Of a stretch of DNA of 64,000 nt, positions 26,390-36,305 are shown piece by piece. Below the pieces are notes generated by a model. It searched no databases and had not been told where the DNA came from. It worked only from the letters and a program-made list of their open reading frames with translations. The translations under genes were made by a program, and so were the position numbers. This DNA is from Flexicrinis sp001567485 (GTDB lineage: Bacteria; Chloroflexota; Anaerolineae; Aggregatilineales; Phototrophicaceae), in contig SZPI01000004.1 in assembly GCA_030263635.1 (NCBI GenBank), forward strand, positions 13,536 through 77,535, given 5' to 3'. Positions within the stretch are counted from its first letter, which is position 1; the number at the start of each line of letters is the position of its first letter.

Positions 26390-27055
26390 GTGAGCACGCA
26401 GCACGATGCAGGTGTACCGTTCACGATTGGCGTAGCAGGCGGGACGGGTTCAGGCAAGACAACCGCGGCGATGGCGATTGTTGAACGGGTCGGCAGCGAT
26501 AAAATCGCATACCTACCCCATGACGCATACTATCGTGAACTCAACAATCTTCCGCCGGACAAGCGCGCGACGGTCAACTTCGATCATCCCGACTCGCTGG
26601 ATACGCCGCTGATGATTGAACACATCAAGCGCCTGCGCAATTGGGAGCCTGTGGAGATTCCGGTCTACGACTTCACGATAGACGCACGCACCGACCGCAC
26701 GATCCACGTTGATCCGCAGCCGATTATCCTCGTGGAAGGCATCTTGATCTTTGCCGAGCCGGAGCTGCGCAGTCTGCTGGACTTCAAAATTTTCGTCGAT
26801 ACCGACTCGGATATCCGCTTCATTCGCCGCCTCCAGCGCGACATCCGCGAACGTGGACGGTCTGTCGAGAACGTAATCGAGCAGTATCTACGGACGGTAC
26901 GACCGATGCACCTTGAGTTCGTCGAGCCAAGCCGCCGCTACGCCGACATCATCATCCCGCAGATGGGCTTCGATCACCCGGCGATTGACATGGTCGCCGA
27001 TCGGGTACGTGCGCTTGCCATGCGGGGCACGTTCCCACGCTCAAGCCGGAGCTAA
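26390..27055 (+). CDS. udk: Uridine kinase
   Basis: Udk phosphorylates uridine and cytidine to their monophosphates in pyrimidine salvage. The 221-residue protein has the P-loop GVAGGTGSGKTTAAM, the nucleoside-binding HDAYYR and NFDHPDSLDT segments, IPVYDFTIDARTDRT, VEGILIFAEPELR and the lid arginines in RFIRRLQRDIRERGRSVENV. The GTG start has AGGGGAG about 6 bases upstream. It stands between the tRNA terminator and a convergent cell-wall-type gene. Confidence 0.93.
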   Translation: MSTQHDAGVPFTIGVAGGTGSGKTTAAMAIVERVGSDKIAYLPHDAYYRELNNLPPDKRATVNFDHPDSLDTPLMIEHIKRLRNWEPVEIPVYDFTIDARTDRTIHVDPQPIILVEGILIFAEPELRSLLDFKIFVDTDSDIRFIRRLQRDIRERGRSVENVIEQYLRTVRPMHLEFVEPSRRYADIIIPQMGFDHPAIDMVADRVRALAMRGTFPRSSRS

Positions 27056-27090
27056 ACGCCAGCGTGCGCGGGCGGCGTTTGAGGTCGTCT

Positions 27091-28182
27091 CTAGAACTCG
27101 GCCGGGCTGCGCACCTGTACCGGCCTGCCTTTCACGAGGATGTCGCCGTTGGCGTCGCCATTGAGCGCCCAGTCGTCGTTGGCGATGAGGTTGACCCAAA
27201 AATCGCCGCGCACCTTGAGGCCGGGTAAGTTGTCACGCTCGGCCTGACGGTCGTGGCTTAACTTGCGGATTTCGGCTACTTTGCTGATTAACTCCTGTTC
27301 GGAGATGCCGGTATCTCCGACGCGACCCCGCAGCGGCACGTTCAGCTCAGCCTCCGCGCGTGTGATTAGGCCGTGCATCACGCCGAAGTTGATAGCGATG
27401 TCGAACAACAGCGCGAGGCTCAGTGGAAGTTGGATGCCGCGCGGCGCAGCGCTGATCGACAGCATGCGATCCCAGTACGCCTCAGTCGCGACCTCGTTTT
27501 GAACCACACGCATCACGTCTTCCTCAGCCGCGGTCACTAGCAGGTCGCGCAGCCTCAGATCGTCGCGCAGCGCGGGATCGCGAGCAAGGATACGCGGGAG
27601 GTATTCATTGCGCAGCATGTCGGCGACTGGCGTAATCGACCGTTCCAAGTAGCGGCGGATAACCGTCCCTAAACTCCCGCTCGACAGTGTGAACTGGAAG
27701 CGTCCATAGCTCACGATGCCCGTGTCATAGTTTTGATAGGCGGGATACCCCTTGCCTTCAAAGATGTGCGTGATGGCAAACGCGGCACGACGCACGCGCT
27801 CTAAGCCGAATACGTTGGTCACAGGGCGCGACGGGACGGGCAGCGGAGCATCGGCGCCCGCACGAGTCACGGTGAACACGAACGTTCGCTCGTTGTAGAC
27901 CCCGTATCCCTGATCCGTGCAGTCCCCGACGATGTCAAGCAGATCGTCGCGGATATAGCCGACCGCGCCGCCGTGAAACGTCAGCTTGAACCACTGATAG
28001 ATCTTACCGTCTTTGGCTTTTTCCTCGGCGTCGGGCGTGACGTCAAGGATACGCAGACTGTCCATGCCGACTGGCACCGTGAACGCGACATCGAAATTAG
28101 TGCCGGGGCCGGATCGCACGTTGACTTCGGTGACGGAGGGGATATGTGGGATGCCCCGCACAACAGCGACACAATCAGACAT
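27091..28182 (-). CDS. SH3b-domain protein with lysozyme-like (chitosanase-like) C-terminal domain
   Basis: A 363-residue protein. Residues about 15-80 form an SH3b-type domain (VNVRSGPGTNFDVAFTVPVG and a WFKLTF..AVGYIRDDLL strand pair). The rest is helical and resembles chitosanase/lysozyme-fold hydrolases: AITHIFEGKGYPAYQNYDTG offers a Glu and an Asp 13 residues apart, followed by VSYGRFQFTLSSGSLG. No signal peptide is seen, so export, if any, is by another route such as lysis. A peptidoglycan or chitosan hydrolase role is inference; catalytic residues are not proven. Confidence 0.6.
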   Translation of the reverse strand: MSDCVAVVRGIPHIPSVTEVNVRSGPGTNFDVAFTVPVGMDSLRILDVTPDAEEKAKDGKIYQWFKLTFHGGAVGYIRDDLLDIVGDCTDQGYGVYNERTFVFTVTRAGADAPLPVPSRPVTNVFGLERVRRAAFAITHIFEGKGYPAYQNYDTGIVSYGRFQFTLSSGSLGTVIRRYLERSITPVADMLRNEYLPRILARDPALRDDLRLRDLLVTAAEEDVMRVVQNEVATEAYWDRMLSISAAPRGIQLPLSLALLFDIAINFGVMHGLITRAEAELNVPLRGRVGDTGISEQELISKVAEIRKLSHDRQAERDNLPGLKVRGDFWVNLIANDDWALNGDANGDILVKGRPVQVRSPAEF

Positions 28183-28335
28183 GGTAGGCCCCCGTAGTAT
28201 CGCGACGAATCCGTAAAACCCTTCGGATTGTAACGCAAGTTCTCAGATTAGGCGTCCATAATAGGCGAAGTGCATTATGCGATGATGCGCGATAATGACG
28301 GTGTCGATCGTACGTGAATCAGGCGACTATCTCCC

Positions 28336-30318
28336 ATGACTCGATTGAACCTCTCACTAGTCCTTGTCCTGCTTGTCACCACGGTGGTCGGGGCGCAGTC
28401 CCTTCCGCCGGCCCACGTTGTCAATGACGAAGGCGGCCCGGTCGTCATCACGGGATCGGTAGCCTATACGAGTCCGTTCTTTACGTCTGGCGTCGCTTCG
28501 CCGCTCGTGATCCTCGAAGATCAGGCCGGGTTTGTGGATCGTAACGAATACTTCGTATTCCCACCCGAGTCGCAGACGTTGGGGCAGATCACCTCCGACT
28601 TCTACACCTCTCCGTTCACCTACAGCATCGCCTTGCCGATTGAACCGCAGGGGACGCTGCGGGACGTCGACAACGACAGCCAGCAAGACACCGGTGTCAT
28701 GGTGTTCGCTGTTGCGTACTGGAACAATGTGTGGGGTGATCCGTTCCTAGAGGAGCGCGACCTGTCAGGCGGAGGCTGGTCGACGGCCTACGCATCCACC
28801 CGCATCAGCGAAGACCCTGAGAAGCGCTTGGAGATCATCGGCGGGAAGTTCCTGATCTACGCCCCTGAACCCGGTCAAGGATTTCCCAGTGGATTCGGCG
28901 CTGACGGCCTGCTGTTCACTGACGATGACCCGATCGTTGAGGCGCCGCAGGGGTACTCCGTTGTTGATATGGACAGCGAGCCGTTCGCGTTCGACCGTGC
29001 GGAGGAACAGGTCATCAACTTGATCGAGCCGGAGGGGGCCGCGCTTGTCGACTTCAGCGGGATGAGCTACACGGACGCGTTCGATGCGATGATTGAGAAG
29101 CTGCGTAACGAATACGCGTTCACCGAGTACAAAGGGCTGGACTGGGACGCGGTCGTCAAGAAGTATCGCCCGCGCTTCGAGGAAGCGGATCAACGCGGAG
29201 ACCGGCAGCTCTATCTCGATACGCTCTCCGAGATCATCTGGAGCTTCCCGGATGGACACGTCGGAGTGCGGCCGTTCAGCCTGTTTGTTGATCGTGTCCG
29301 CACGGCGGTCGAGGGCGGCGTGGGACTCGCGATCCGCGAGACCGATGACCGTGAGGCTTACGTCGTGTTCGTGACGCCAAACAGCCCCGCCGCACAAGAA
29401 GGGATTCGCCGCGGTGCGCGCATACTGGCCGTCAACGGCCGGCCGATTGAGGAGGTCATCGCGCGGACTAACCCGATCAGCGAGACCTTCAGCACCGAGC
29501 ACAACCGGCGTCTTGCGCAGGCTCGTTATGCGCTGCGTTTCCCGCTCTCGACCGGCAGTGTGGAGATCACGTATCAGAACGCCGGATCGTCGCCCGTGAC
29601 AACGACCCTTCAAGTGGTCAACGAGTTCGACAGCTTCTTCTACAGCTCCGATCCGGAGCTAACAGGCTATGAACTCCCGCTGGACTTCCGTGTTCTGGAC
29701 GACGGGTTGGCGTACGCGAAGATCTACTCGTTCAACGACAACGACCTTCTCACGATTCAGTTGTGGGAACGGATGATCCGGACGGTGATGGATCAGGGTG
29801 CGCCGGGCCTCATCATCGACATGCGACAGAACGGGGGCGGTAATGGGTTCATCGCCGATCAGATGGCCGCATATTTCTTCGACGAACCGTTGGTGGTGGG
29901 TTCGCGGGGGTACTACAACAAAGAGGCAGGTGAGTTCATTTTCGACCCACGCTCGGTACAACAGCTGTACCTTCCGGCAGAGGATCTGCGCTATTCCGGG
30001 CCGGTCGCCGTGCTGATCGGGCCGGACTGCGCGAGCGCATGCGAACGATTCGCGTATGATATGTCGCTCGAAGGTCGTGCCGAGATCGTGGGGCAGTATC
30101 CAACTGCCGGCCTCGGTGGAAGCGTGGACGATTTTGTCATGCCAGAGGGCGTCATCGTGCGTTACACGGCAGGACGTTCGCTGGATGCGGACGGCAACAT
30201 TCACATCGAAGGCATCGGCGTGCCGCCCACCGACCGCGTACCGGTCACGGTCGATACCCTGCTGTCGGAGGGCGATCCGATCTTGGAGGAGGCCGAACGC
30301 ATCCTGCTCCAATTCTAG
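28336..30318 (+). CDS. Secreted S41-family peptidase with PDZ domain
   Basis: A 660-residue exported protease. A signal peptide (LNLSLVLVLLVTTVVGA) is followed by a unique N-terminal domain of about 230 residues, a helical segment with the tricorn/CtpA-like FSGMSYTDAFDAMIEKL, and a PDZ domain (GVGLAIRETDDREAYVVFVTP, PAAQEGIRRGARILAVNG). The C-terminal S41 catalytic core follows. The expected serine is in GPDCASACERFAYDM (about residue 566), flanked by two cysteines that could form a disulfide, and IIDMRQNGGGNG gives the typical strand-turn. Family members cut proteins near the C-terminus. A hairpin terminator follows, so it is a single-gene unit. Confidence 0.85.
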   Translation: MTRLNLSLVLVLLVTTVVGAQSLPPAHVVNDEGGPVVITGSVAYTSPFFTSGVASPLVILEDQAGFVDRNEYFVFPPESQTLGQITSDFYTSPFTYSIALPIEPQGTLRDVDNDSQQDTGVMVFAVAYWNNVWGDPFLEERDLSGGGWSTAYASTRISEDPEKRLEIIGGKFLIYAPEPGQGFPSGFGADGLLFTDDDPIVEAPQGYSVVDMDSEPFAFDRAEEQVINLIEPEGAALVDFSGMSYTDAFDAMIEKLRNEYAFTEYKGLDWDAVVKKYRPRFEEADQRGDRQLYLDTLSEIIWSFPDGHVGVRPFSLFVDRVRTAVEGGVGLAIRETDDREAYVVFVTPNSPAAQEGIRRGARILAVNGRPIEEVIARTNPISETFSTEHNRRLAQARYALRFPLSTGSVEITYQNAGSSPVTTTLQVVNEFDSFFYSSDPELTGYELPLDFRVLDDGLAYAKIYSFNDNDLLTIQLWERMIRTVMDQGAPGLIIDMRQNGGGNGFIADQMAAYFFDEPLVVGSRGYYNKEAGEFIFDPRSVQQLYLPAEDLRYSGPVAVLIGPDCASACERFAYDMSLEGRAEIVGQYPTAGLGGSVDDFVMPEGVIVRYTAGRSLDADGNIHIEGIGVPPTDRVPVTVDTLLSEGDPILEEAERILLQF

Positions 30319-30327
30319 GCGGTCTGG

Positions 30328-30358
30328 CGGGGCCGGCGCGATCACCGTGCCGGCCCCG
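30328..30358 (+). terminator. Intrinsic terminator after the S41 protease gene
   Basis: A perfect 10-base inverted repeat, CGGGGCCGGC at 30328-30337 and its complement at 30349-30358, lies 10 bases after the stop codon and is followed by TTCTGGTTTT. Confidence 0.8.
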
Positions 30359-30409
30359 TTCTGGTTTTGAATGAAACGCGGATTTTTTGAGTGAAAGTAT
30401 ACGAAAATG

Positions 30410-30438
30410 TTCGACTCTTTATGTGTAAGCGTTATAAT
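30410..30438 (+). promoter_or_regulatory. Sigma-70-type promoter for the STAS-glgX unit
   Basis: A perfect TATAAT at 30433-30438 is preceded, with 17-base spacing, by TTCGAC at 30410-30415. Transcription would start near 30445, 37 bases before the preferred STAS start. Confidence 0.65.
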
Positions 30439-30481
30439 GCGCACAGATAGGATGTCATTATTCACGCCAGATCTTGTGGCT

Positions 30482-30823
30482 ATGGATCAACGGATGATTT
30501 GGAACGTCGAGGAATACAATAACATCACCGTGCTCTGCTTAAAGGGCGCGCTGAATGGAGAGAGCGTAACATCAATTCAAGACGCCGTACTTAACCAGAT
30601 TCAGGAGGGGAAGCGGGTTCTTCTCGACCTCGCGGCGGTTCCTTATTTGTCCAGCGCGGCCGTGCGCTTTCTGCTCTCTCTGTATCGCACAATTCGCGAC
30701 AAGAACGGCACGATGGCCCTAGCCGGCCTCACGGATGATGTTTCGGATGTCCTGTCGATGACCGGTTTCCTTGATCTGTTTCATACGTACAGCGACCGTG
30801 GAACTGCTCTGGCGCTGATGTAA
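30482..30823 (+). CDS. STAS-domain protein (anti-sigma factor antagonist-like)
   Basis: A 113-residue single STAS domain of the SpoIIAA/RsbV type, which usually binds an anti-sigma kinase when unphosphorylated. Strands and the switch motif VLLDLAAVPYLSSAAVRFLL are clear; the phosphorylatable serine would lie in the SSA segment, where the family usually has SSG. The ATG at 30482 is preferred because the promoter implies transcription starting near 30445. The upstream ATG at 30452 would leave a leader of only a few bases. It ends 8 bases before glgX, so they may share a transcript. No partner kinase or sigma factor is in the window. Confidence 0.8.
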   Translation: MDQRMIWNVEEYNNITVLCLKGALNGESVTSIQDAVLNQIQEGKRVLLDLAAVPYLSSAAVRFLLSLYRTIRDKNGTMALAGLTDDVSDVLSMTGFLDLFHTYSDRGTALALM

Positions 30824-30831
30824 CCACGGCG

Positions 30832-33009
30832 ATGCCTCAGCGTCAGCCTATTGACCAACAGCCGACACACTCCTTCGAGGGGATACGGTTGCGTGCCGGC
30901 AAACCGTATCCGTTTGGCGCGACGATAACTCCCAATGGCGTGAATTTTGCGGTCTTCTCGCGCTATGCGACGGAGGCGTGGCTCGTCCTCTACCGTAAGG
31001 GTGCCCATAAGCCATACGTTGAAATCCCGTTCTATTCAGAGTTTCGGGTCGGGCACGTATTTGCGATGCAGGTGTTCGACATCGATATCGAAGACCTCGA
31101 ATATGGCTATCGGTTGAACGGCCCGTACAACCCGCGCGAGGGACATCGTTTTGACCGAAACAAAGTTCTGCTCGATCCTTACGCGAAGCTGATTAGCGGT
31201 AGGGATGTGTTCTGCGGGCCGTCCGAACCTCATAATCCGTTCCCCCATCGCGCGCGAGTCCTGCTGGACGATTATGACTGGGGGGACGATCAGCCGCCGA
31301 ATATCGCGCTTGAAGATCTCGTCATCTACGAGATGCACGTCCGCGGCTTCACACGGCATCCTTCCAGCCAAGTGCATTATCCGCCGGGTACGTTCGCGGC
31401 AGTGCGCGAGAAAATCCCTTATTTGCTCGAACTCGGCGTCAACTGCGTCGAACTGATGCCTATCTTCGAGTTCGACGAGTTTGAGTATGACCGCATCAAC
31501 CCCTTAAACGGCGAGCAGTTGGTGAACTATTGGGGATACAGTTCGCTCGGATTCTTCGCGCCGAAGGCGGGCTACGCCGGCACTGGCCGATACGGGATGC
31601 AGGCCGACGAGTTCAAGACACTCATCAAGGCACTGCATCAGAACGGGATCGAGGTCATCCTCGACGTTGCGTTTAACCATACGGGCGAAGGCAACCACAA
31701 GGGCAATACGATCAGCTTTCGTGGGCTGGACAACAAGACGTATTACATGCTCGGCCCGAACGGTGAATATTTGAACTTCAGCGGGACGGGCAACACGCTC
31801 AACTGCAACAATCCGGTTGTGCGTGATATGGTGCTCAACTGCTTGCGTTACTGGGCGGCGGAATATCACGTTGATGGATTCCGCTTTGACCTTGCGACGA
31901 TCCTCGGCCGCGGCACCAACGGCATGCCGCTGGCGAATCCACCCCTGCTTGAGGCGCTTGCGCATGATCCCGTGCTGGCGAACTGTAAGCTGATCGCCGA
32001 GGCGTGGGATGCTGGCGGTCTGTATCAGGTCGGGACGTTCCCCGCATACGGGCGCTGGGCGGAGTGGAATGGCAAATACCGTGACACGATTCGCCGCTTT
32101 CTGAAGGGTGACGGCGGGCAGGTGTGGGAAGCGGCGGAACGCATTCAGGGATCGCCGGATATGTATGGCGAGCGTGGGACGCGCGCGTCGATCAATTTCG
32201 TCACCTGCCACGACGGGTTCACGCTGATGGATCTGTACAGCTACGATCGCAAGCACAACATCGCCAATGGCGAGGACAATTTTGACGGCCATAATGACAA
32301 TCATAGTTGGAACTGCGGGGTCGAAGGCCCGACGGACGATCTTGAGATCCTCGCCCTACGCCGGCAGATGATAAAGAACGCCGTCGCGGTCTTGTTCCTC
32401 AGCCAAGGTGTGCCGATGATCACGATGGGCGACGAGGTCGGCCACACGAAGCACGGCAACAACAATACCTACTGTCACGACAACGAGCTGAATTGGCTGG
32501 ACTGGACGTTGGCCGAGAAGAACGCCGACTTGTACGAGTTCTTCAAGCACATGATCGCTTTTCGCAAGGCGCACCCGATCCTGCGCCGCCGCCAGCACTT
32601 CACGCATCGTGACGAGGTCGGCAGCGGTTACCCCGACATCAGTTGGCACACGACAAGGCCGTGGGTGACCGACTGGTCATACCATAATCGAACGCTAGCG
32701 GTGTTGATGTGTGGCAAGCATGGCGCGCAATCCGGCGTGGGGCGGGCCGCGCAAGATGATTATGTCTACATGGCGATGAACGCCCACTGGGATGATCACC
32801 GCTTTGAGATTCCACCGCTTCCTGAAGGCATGTCGTGGTTCCGGTTCTGTGATACGTCCGCCCATGCGCCCCATGACGTATGCGTTCCCGGCGACGAAAC
32901 CGTGCTGGCGCAGCAGCGATTCGTGACGGTGGCCGGGCGCTCGATTGTGATTCTCGTCGGCAAACCGACGCCTAAGTCGCCGCGCCCACGCCGTCGCACA
33001 TTGTCGTAA
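30832..33009 (+). CDS. glgX: Glycogen debranching enzyme GlgX (GH13 isoamylase type)
   Basis: GlgX hydrolyses alpha-1,6 branches in limit dextrin during glycogen breakdown. The 725-residue protein has an N-terminal CBM48 domain (GKPYPFGATITPNGVNFAVFS), a TIM barrel with the conserved HTGEG after DVAFN, nucleophile aspartate in VDGFRFDLATILGR, acid/base glutamate in LIAEAWDAGGLYQVG and the third acid in VTCHDGFTLMDL. It also keeps YKDxN-like spacing in NNNTYCHDNELNWLDW. It follows the STAS gene by 8 bases. With the GH57 branching enzyme at the right edge it supports a glycogen cycle. Confidence 0.94.
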   Translation: MPQRQPIDQQPTHSFEGIRLRAGKPYPFGATITPNGVNFAVFSRYATEAWLVLYRKGAHKPYVEIPFYSEFRVGHVFAMQVFDIDIEDLEYGYRLNGPYNPREGHRFDRNKVLLDPYAKLISGRDVFCGPSEPHNPFPHRARVLLDDYDWGDDQPPNIALEDLVIYEMHVRGFTRHPSSQVHYPPGTFAAVREKIPYLLELGVNCVELMPIFEFDEFEYDRINPLNGEQLVNYWGYSSLGFFAPKAGYAGTGRYGMQADEFKTLIKALHQNGIEVILDVAFNHTGEGNHKGNTISFRGLDNKTYYMLGPNGEYLNFSGTGNTLNCNNPVVRDMVLNCLRYWAAEYHVDGFRFDLATILGRGTNGMPLANPPLLEALAHDPVLANCKLIAEAWDAGGLYQVGTFPAYGRWAEWNGKYRDTIRRFLKGDGGQVWEAAERIQGSPDMYGERGTRASINFVTCHDGFTLMDLYSYDRKHNIANGEDNFDGHNDNHSWNCGVEGPTDDLEILALRRQMIKNAVAVLFLSQGVPMITMGDEVGHTKHGNNNTYCHDNELNWLDWTLAEKNADLYEFFKHMIAFRKAHPILRRRQHFTHRDEVGSGYPDISWHTTRPWVTDWSYHNRTLAVLMCGKHGAQSGVGRAAQDDYVYMAMNAHWDDHRFEIPPLPEGMSWFRFCDTSAHAPHDVCVPGDETVLAQQRFVTVAGRSIVILVGKPTPKSPRPRRRTLS

Positions 33010-33070
33010 CCATAAGTGGCGTGCTATCCTTCGAGCCATGCTCCTTCGGTCGAGTTGAAAGCGCTCGCGA

Positions 33071-33655
33071 ATGAACCAGACTACGGGTGGCTCGGACATC
33101 ACCACACTTATCGCGCTCTATGGGATAGCGGCGGTGGCCGCGCTGTGGTTAGCGATGATCGTGTGGACTAACCGCGATATGCGCGCGCGTTCGCGTGATC
33201 CGCTGGCGCAGGTGTTCGTCACCGCAATCGTTGCGCTCCTCAACGTCCCCGGCTTGTTGATCTACTTCCTTCTACGCCCGCGCGAGACGCTGGCCGAGGC
33301 CTACGAACGCTCGCTGGAGGAAGAGGCGCTCTTGCAGGAGATCGAAGAGAAGCCGACCTGTCCGGGCTGTAGTCAGCGTGTTCAGGCCGACTGGCAGGTC
33401 TGCCCGCACTGCCATACGAAGTTGAAGAAGGCCTGTCACAAGTGTGGTAACGCGCTGGAGCTGTCGTGGACGATCTGTCCGTACTGCGCGGCGCCGCAGG
33501 CGGTCACGAATACGGCAGATGCCGGGGCGGCTCGATCGACCCTTGTCACGGACACAGGGCGCGCGGCAATGGCCGAGCCACGCCGACGCCGGCGCGATCC
33601 ACAGGCCGCGCGCGCAGAGCAAGCCCCGTCACTGGAGTTTGTCGACGGCGAATAA
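33071..33655 (+). CDS. Membrane protein with double zinc ribbon
   Basis: A 194-residue protein with two N-terminal membrane helices (LIALYGIAAVAALWLAMIVW and VFVTAIVALLNVPGLLIYFLL), then a cytoplasmic acidic helix. A double zinc ribbon follows at about residues 96-140 with the pairs CPGC, CPHC, CHKC and CPYC spaced as two four-cysteine sites. The C-terminal tail is basic and low in complexity. This layout is common in uncharacterised Chloroflexota and Firmicutes proteins. Function unknown. Confidence 0.7.
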   Translation: MNQTTGGSDITTLIALYGIAAVAALWLAMIVWTNRDMRARSRDPLAQVFVTAIVALLNVPGLLIYFLLRPRETLAEAYERSLEEEALLQEIEEKPTCPGCSQRVQADWQVCPHCHTKLKKACHKCGNALELSWTICPYCAAPQAVTNTADAGAARSTLVTDTGRAAMAEPRRRRRDPQAARAEQAPSLEFVDGE

Positions 33656-33690
33656 CCGTTCTGATAGACGTGATCGGAGCGGCGCCGGCA

Positions 33691-35148
33691 TTACCCCGGA
33701 AACGACTCTCCAATCCGGTGGACTTTCAGCAGGTTCGTCCCACCTCCAAGCCCGAATGGCACGCCCGCCACGATGACGACGATGTCGCCTTGCGCTGCGA
33801 TCCCCGCCGCTTGCGCTTGCAGCGCGACGACACGGATCATCTCTTCGATCGTCTGGAATTGATCGACCAGCAGCGGGATCACGCCCCAGACCAGCGCCAT
33901 CCGGCGGTATGTCGATTGGCGGGGCGTGACGCAGAAAATTGGGGTTGTGGGGCGTTCGCCGGCGACGCGCTGCGCAGTAAAGCCGGTGAGCGACGCCGTG
34001 ACGATGGCCTTGGCCTTGAGTGCTTCTGACACCTGAAACGTCGATTCGCAGATGGCATCGGCGATGCGTTCGACGCCTTCCAGATGCTTGTCGTCCTGTG
34101 TCCGGCCGGCAGGCAGATGCGTTTCGGCGTTGCGGGCGATATGCGCCATCATACGCACGGCTTCGACCGGATACTCGCCGGTCGCCGTTTCGTTGCTCAG
34201 CATCACGGCATCTGTGCCGTCCACGATTGCGTTGTAGACGTCGCTGGCTTCGGCACGGGTTGGGCGCGGACTGTGCTCCATCGAACTGAGCATCTGCGTG
34301 GCGGTGATGACGGGCTTATTCACCTTGTTGCACAGCGAGATGATGCGCTTCTGATGATACGGCACGTTCTCTGCGCCGATCTCCAAGCCGAGGTCTCCAC
34401 GGGCCACCATGATGCCGTCTACACCTGCGAGGATCGACTCCATGCGGTCGAGTGCCTCATGTTTCTCGATCTTGGCGATCAGGCCGACGTCTTCGTGACC
34501 GAGATGGCGCATAAGCCACCGCATCTCCTGCACGTCGTCAGCGCTGCGGACGAACGACATCGCGATAAAGTCGGTGCCTTGTTCAAGCGCGAACTCGACA
34601 TCCTTGCGGTCTTTATCGGTGATCGCCCGCATCTTGTGCTTTGCTTCACGCGCCATGACTCCTTTGCGCGACGTCAGGTTGCCGCCGATGACGACCGTGC
34701 AGTGAAGCTCTTTGCTGTTGTTCGAATCGACCTTGAACTCCAAGTTGCCGTCGTCTAGCAAGAGGGTCATCCCCGCCAGCACATCTGTGATAAACTCGGG
34801 GTGGGGAAGCGGAATGATATTGTTTGTGCCGTCGGCTTTTTCGTCGAGCGTCAACACGACCTTATCACCCGCGTGCAGAGGGATGCCGGTATCCTTGACT
34901 TGACCAATGCGGATTTTGGGGCCTTGAATGTCGCTCAAGATTGCAACGACCGTATCTTCTTCGGCCGCAATACGACGGACGCGTTCGATGCGCGCGGCAT
35001 GTTCGTCCTGAGCGCCGTGGCTAAAGTTTATGCGCGCGACATTCATGCCGGCGCGGATCATCTGTCGCAGGGTTTCCTCGTCCGACGACTTTGGGCCGAT
35101 CGTCGCTACGATTTTGGTTTTTTTTCCACTGAAGAGCGGACTGGTCAC
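33691..35148 (-). CDS. pyk: Pyruvate kinase
   Basis: Pyruvate kinase transfers phosphate from phosphoenolpyruvate to ADP. The 485-residue protein has the start KTKIVATIGPKS, the NFSHGAQDEH motif, the active-site lysine in LIAKIEKHEALDRM, the metal motif GIMVARGDLGLEIG, and the substrate loop ITATQMLSSMEHSPRPTRAEASDVYNAI. A C-terminal domain follows (ICESTFQVSEALKAKAIVTASLTG). It begins with GTG preceded by AAAGGA about 10 bases upstream. It is convergent with the zinc-ribbon gene and divergent from the carotenoid operon. Confidence 0.96.
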   Translation of the reverse strand: MTSPLFSGKKTKIVATIGPKSSDEETLRQMIRAGMNVARINFSHGAQDEHAARIERVRRIAAEEDTVVAILSDIQGPKIRIGQVKDTGIPLHAGDKVVLTLDEKADGTNNIIPLPHPEFITDVLAGMTLLLDDGNLEFKVDSNNSKELHCTVVIGGNLTSRKGVMAREAKHKMRAITDKDRKDVEFALEQGTDFIAMSFVRSADDVQEMRWLMRHLGHEDVGLIAKIEKHEALDRMESILAGVDGIMVARGDLGLEIGAENVPYHQKRIISLCNKVNKPVITATQMLSSMEHSPRPTRAEASDVYNAIVDGTDAVMLSNETATGEYPVEAVRMMAHIARNAETHLPAGRTQDDKHLEGVERIADAICESTFQVSEALKAKAIVTASLTGFTAQRVAGERPTTPIFCVTPRQSTYRRMALVWGVIPLLVDQFQTIEEMIRVVALQAQAAGIAAQGDIVVIVAGVPFGLGGGTNLLKVHRIGESFPG

Positions 35149-35328
35149 GGTACCACATCCTTTCGCAAGTCAGTTCAAGACTATGCCCAAGAATGGCCCG
35201 CAGGGCAATAGTGCGAAGTATACAGTAACCGGCGCGTGATGTTTATCGGCCGCTAAGGCGGAGTTCACATCCGGTTCCGCCGCATTCGTTAGCATCAAGC
35301 GGGCCTGAGGCGATTGGCAACCCAGTAG

Positions 35329-36276
35329 ATGACGACATACTTGCCAAACTCGTGGGAATATCAACTGCTGGCGTGGGCAGAACAGGCACAGCAGACACAT
35401 CGCGATCCGTTGAAGGGTGAGCCAGCGGCGGAGCTGTCATCGGCGTACGCCTATTGCGCGGCGGTTACCCGTCAGCACAGCCGTACGTTCTATCTCGCCA
35501 GTGCGCTGCTCCCCTCCGAGAAACGCCGCGCGGCACGGGCCTTGTACGCATTTTGCCGTGTGACAGACAATATCGTCGATCATCCGCAAGGTGATCCGGC
35601 GGCGAACTTGGAGACGTGGCGGGCGCGGCTCAACGCGTCGACCGGAGTTGCGAACCCGGTCATCGTCGCATGGACTGACGCGCGAACACGGTTCGGAATC
35701 CCGAGCGGCTATGGGGATCAGCTCATTGACGGGGTGAAGCGCGATCTGACTCAGAATCGCTATCAAACCTTTTCGGAAGTCGCAGAATACGCCTACGGCG
35801 TCGCGTCGACGGTGGGGCTGATGTCCATGCATATCACCGGTTTCAGCGGCGAAGAGGCCATACCGTATGCTGTCCGCCTCGGTGTCGCGCTGCAAATCAC
35901 CAACATCTTGCGCGACGTGGCGGAGGATTGGAAAGCGGGGCGTGTGTATCTGCCTCAGGACGAGCTTACCGACTTCGGACTCACCGATGCCGACATCGCC
36001 ACGGGGCGCGTCACCGACCGGTGGCGCCGCTTTATGCGATTCCAGATTCGGCGTAACCGCGCGCTCTACACCGACTCGTGGCGCGGGATTGCGCTGCTTG
36101 ACCCGGACGGCAGGCTTGCGATCACGGCGGCTGGAAAGCTGTACGACGCGATCCTTACCGACATCGAGCGCCACGACTACGACGTATTCGGCCGGCGTGC
36201 GCACGTCCGCTTGACCGGGAAGCTGAGCCGTCTACCAGCGATCTGGTGGATGAGCCGGCGGGCGCGACGGTACTAG
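35329..36276 (+). CDS. crtB: Phytoene synthase (CrtB family)
   Basis: CrtB condenses two geranylgeranyl diphosphates to phytoene, the first carotenoid step. The 315-residue protein has the first aspartate-rich motif in YAFCRVTDNIVDHPQGD and the second in NILRDVAEDWKAGRVYLP, with the conserved SRTFYLASALLP segment near the N-terminus. A squalene synthase could look similar, but the operon with lycopene cyclase and CrtI settles the call. It is the first gene of an operon running to 43859. The 180-base gap upstream, shared with divergent pyk, should hold its promoter. Confidence 0.92.
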   Translation: MTTYLPNSWEYQLLAWAEQAQQTHRDPLKGEPAAELSSAYAYCAAVTRQHSRTFYLASALLPSEKRRAARALYAFCRVTDNIVDHPQGDPAANLETWRARLNASTGVANPVIVAWTDARTRFGIPSGYGDQLIDGVKRDLTQNRYQTFSEVAEYAYGVASTVGLMSMHITGFSGEEAIPYAVRLGVALQITNILRDVAEDWKAGRVYLPQDELTDFGLTDADIATGRVTDRWRRFMRFQIRRNRALYTDSWRGIALLDPDGRLAITAAGKLYDAILTDIERHDYDVFGRRAHVRLTGKLSRLPAIWWMSRRARRY

Positions 36277-36305
36277 GCGGCGGACCGCTGAGGAAAGCCC
36301 TAACG